Positions 56,644-60,000 of a DNA stretch of 60,000 nucleotides are shown here, in pieces. The notes under the pieces were generated by a model, which worked only from the letters and a program-made list of their open reading frames with translations, was not told the DNA's origin and made no database searches. Made by a program: the position numbers and the translations under genes. Source of the stretch: Phoronis australis (lineage: Eukaryota > Phoronida > Phoronidae); NCBI GenBank assembly GCA_002633005.1, contig NMRA01000016.1, forward strand, positions 1,589,860 to 1,649,859. The letters run 5' to 3'. The stretch's first letter is position 1. Each line of letters begins with the position of its first letter.

Positions 56644-57814
56644 TGGGGGTGTCCCGGTAAATTGAAAGAGTTTAATGTCAGAATACAGAAACAGTTGAAA
56701 GCCGTTACTGTCTTTTTGCAATCGTACCCCTCCACCAGGATATACCCTTGATATAAGCCGGCACAGTTTCGTAGATTTAGGAGCAGCATCAACACAAAAA
56801 CCCACAGCTTTACATTTCCCCAATTTTTGTTTCAATTTGAAATTTAGAATAAATATCCTCTGCAATTCTGTGGAAGTCTAAAAACTTCTCGGACTTCTGT
56901 GAATACGGCAAAGTGACCGGCTTCAAGTGCACGTGCTTCAAATTCAAAAGTATCAAGAACTGGGTGCAACCGAAACAAACTGCAGTTTGTTGTTACCTAA
57001 AACCATGTCTCACCGTATCAAATAAACTAATTGAAAGTGGCTTCTAGCAATAACAAACCGCCAATTTTTCTCAAGCCGAAAAAATGATTCTCATTTCATA
57101 AGGGAACAAATTGAGACTAGCTTTAGAGCGGTGTAAATAAAAAGTTAGTTTTTGACGAAAGATGCAGGTCAGGGTTCATAACAGCTTTAGATTTGGTGGT
57201 ATGGGGCTCATTTTTATCATGCTAGAATATTTGATGTACGTTTTCAATAACAGTTTCACTATATATATATACTAACCACAAAAGGGGATCCTATTTACAG
57301 CGAACGTAGGTAGAGCCGAGAGGGACTTTTTCGTAGCCCGTGAACGCGAGACTATCGTTTTTTATATACTTGCATCGTAATTTAAAGTTCAGCCAATGTG
57401 ATTTGTACCAGTAGGCTGACCTGAATATTAAAATTAATATTAATTAATCCGATTTCTACTGGTGCATGCACTGACATTTCTCAACGTTTACTACCTGACT
57501 GCGCGTCATGTACAATTCGTGAATAGCAGATGGTAATCACACGACCTTTCTACGCCAAGCTAATTTGATAATAAATGATGAAGTGCCCATTAACAAGGTT
57601 TATTAAGAAAGCCGGTCACTCGTGTCTGTGAGCTGGCCATCCTGTTTATAGCTCCCCGTGGTTCCATAACTGTGTGGAGTCGATTGTATCTGTGGTGCAT
57701 AAGACGAAATGATGCTGTGACTTGCAACTTGAATACTTGAATGGTGATTTGAAGGTCGTCATCAACATGAATTAGTAGGGTGTCGTGAATCGTGAAAGCG
57801 AGCCGGAAAAATTA

Positions 57815-57971
57815 CACTGGCGGATTTAGTGGGGGCCAAGGAGGCCATGCCCCCCCTAAAATTCTCCCAGATTCCATTTGGCAGTTCGGGGGTGCGAATG
57901 TCTGACGGGCAAAATCCTGGCTAATACTCTGCCCTGGACCCTCCCAACTCAAAATCCTGGATCCGCCCCTG
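57815..57971. repeat. Family F hAT-like short element, copy 3
   Basis: Starts cactggcggatttagtgggg and ends ctggatccgcccctg; its interior matches copy 2 with an inserted ggcaaaatcctggct segment. Confidence 0.8.
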
Positions 57972-60000
57972 AATTAGGCTTGGGGGAGTGTCAGGGAGTG
58001 GGGGCAAACGGGGTGGGAGAAGTGGTGGGTACGACGGAGGGGAGATATGATGGTCGTGACCAGGGGATTGGTGAGTAGAACACGATAAAATGCCGCCTGT
58101 TCATGAATCATGTTGCTGATATGCTGATAATTTCCCGTGCGTGAAATGTGACACGACACCCTATCACTCACTCATTCATTGATAATTTAAAATAAGCCAA
58201 TTTATGGACCTCTTGAGCATAGAAAAACACTGTCCCGCCACTAGGTGAGTAGAAATTTCAAAGAAAGCCCGAGTCACAATTTTACTGAATATATTGCGTA
58301 GTTCTGGAATTTTCATCAAATCAAAATTGAATGAAGCAGTGTTGCGTCTTCTAGCTGTGCTGGGGAAGGACAACACAGGCTCTAGCAAATTTGATGATCT
58401 GTGGGGGTTTTTGGATGTTCGTAACTTAAATAACTAGGACAATCGAATATTATACAAGACTCGATATCTAATCACCATGGGACAAAAAAATTGTGCGACA
58501 TGTGTGACAAGAGCTTTACTGGATATATGGCACCGATGACGGTGTCCGTACTGCCGGAATCGGCATGCCTAAGCAATATCGTGCCACATTTTCGAACATT
58601 CATTAAGCTCACATGGAAATTCAGGCAAGTTCTGGTGTGAGTGCAAATTTTAAAATACTGATATGGCCGTTGTAACGCCGAAACATTAATTTCTCCCATT
58701 AATAAATTGACTAAAAAGTAATTTGAGTACGAAAATATCATAATGAATGGTCGTTTGCAAACTTGATAATTAGCGTTATCGACCTCTCGCGGTAACACGC
58801 AATTTACAGTAATTGGCAAACCGAGTTACGTCTAAATTTTATGAATATTTCATGATAACATCTCCGACCGTAAAAAGACGGTCATCGACCTTGATGGCAG
58901 GTAAACCATTGAACGGTAGTCATTGTTATAGTTACATGCAAACAGAATAGAGTGAAAGAAAGGAATAACGTACCTGACGTCCGCGACTGTGCTAATGGCG
59001 GTCATGCGCGCCATATACATGTACTGTTCCCATAGAACTTTTCCCAACAATTTACAAACACGGTGGGGCTATAGTGATACTCAGCACAGTGAAACTTTTT
59101 TCTCGTACGACCTGGAATGTGTTACAACACGACCAGTGCTGTATTGGTAAAGTTAGAGGTAAGTTGGCGCCCGAAGCCCACCGTATCACCTTGAGCACTG
59201 AACGTAACTTAGGGTGCGTAAGCGCTACGTCCAAATGTCACGAAAAGGCGGTTGGCTGCGCCTACGTGCGCCTACGCCCCACTACAGCACTGCGACTGGT
59301 TAATAACACCGATTCCGTATTTTTTTGATATTACATGGATAAATCACAAACTGGTGCAAAGTAGAAATCCATACGCCTTACATTTGATCGTCTGCAAAAC
59401 ACTAAAACAACCAAACGCCAATCAAACAATGCCGGAATTCCGAGGTGACAAGGTTACGATTGATAAATCGGATGTCGCAACTGTACGTACCCCCAGTCGG
59501 AAGGACATGCAAACAACTTCTTAAACGAACCTATCTTCGGCGGCTAATTTCATATCCGCGTTCATTCAAACAGACACGAATCCCAACTCAAGAAACGCGA
59601 TGAGGCTGTGTAGCTTTGCTGTCTCAAGGTCAATTCACCGCTCACGCGCGGGGAAACCTTGCTGGCTCTTATTTATAAATATTTTTTAAGTTTTAATATT
59701 ACAACTTCCAAGACTATTTATTAGATTCTAACTTGAATATTTGCTACGAAAGCTGAATGCAATTTACAATTGTTATGCTTAAAATCAAACTATTAACAAA
59801 AAGTAACTGAATTACTTTACATTGCGCAAGTGTGTTTTACAAAAGTTGCGTCGTGTGGTTGAAAGTTTTAGACACGTCGAGTTTTTCAGCAAAAAGATCG
59901 TTTTTACGGTTCATGTGAGAAAACAAATCCAACACTCGTCTCAGATTCATGATATGGGCAAAACCTCTTGGAAATTTCGTCAAAATCCCAAAGATAGAGG

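Larger units (their letters stand above)
40401..60000. other. CpG-richer flank with no supportable protein-coding gene
   Basis: About 20 kb without an exon I can defend on either strand. It contains three hAT-like short elements, a SINE candidate, a THAP-carrying element, a second Family A copy, a tandem array and two X-box segments (all listed). It could be intergenic or the long 5' intron or promoter region of a neighbouring gene. I count 21 CG in 54301-54600 against 4 in 15781-16080. Confidence 0.5.

Noticed and set aside
1-60000. CRISPR arrays, bacterial operons, riboswitches, integrated virus genes or toxin genes
   Set aside because: Nothing of the kind was seen; the window is animal nuclear DNA with spliced genes.

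Overview
The window is nuclear DNA from an invertebrate animal. It is AT-rich, its coding sequence lies in small exons (about 45-150 bases) with canonical GT-AG borders, and its introns carry many short inverted-repeat elements. I cannot name the phylum. Three single N characters (4908, 11145, 12157) show a draft assembly, and two of them sit exactly where duplicated segments begin.

Region 1 (1-37.8 kb, + strand) is the 3' part of one gene of the ARAP family (ArfGAP with RhoGAP, ankyrin repeat and PH domains). Twenty-five exons from 3761 to 37382 join without a break in frame into 2307 bases, or 768 residues plus a stop. Domain order is the end of the ankyrin region (residues 1-72), a PH domain (73-177), a second PH domain (178-286), RhoGAP (287-484), a linker with the start of the RA domain (485-533), RA (534-613), a last PH domain (614-725) and a basic tail (726-768). 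The SAM, first PH and ArfGAP parts expected in this family must lie upstream of base 1. One extra exon, 2166-2275, is possible but unproven.

The introns hold at least five families of short inverted-repeat (MITE-like) elements, a six-copy 40-bp minisatellite, smaller tandem arrays, a 127-bp inverted repeat and a 410-bp direct duplication that includes one coding exon. The last two look more like assembly or haplotype artefacts than biology.

Region 2 (about 37.8-60 kb) has no gene I can support. It contains the ARAP 3' flank, three copies of a hAT-like short element, a tRNA-derived SINE candidate, a short inverted-repeat element carrying a broken THAP-like zinc-finger segment, a CACTACT-type tandem array and two related segments that each contain an RFX-type X-box. 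CpG is much more frequent here than in the ARAP gene body, as expected if the gene body is methylated in the germ line and the flank is not.

The encoded protein would couple phosphoinositide binding (PH domains) to inactivation of Rho and Arf GTPases at membranes and the actin cortex. I found no new enzymatic or defence system. The most useful observations are the duplicated 62-nt exon, the density of short transposons (one ending at a splice donor), the THAP-carrying element and the CpG contrast.
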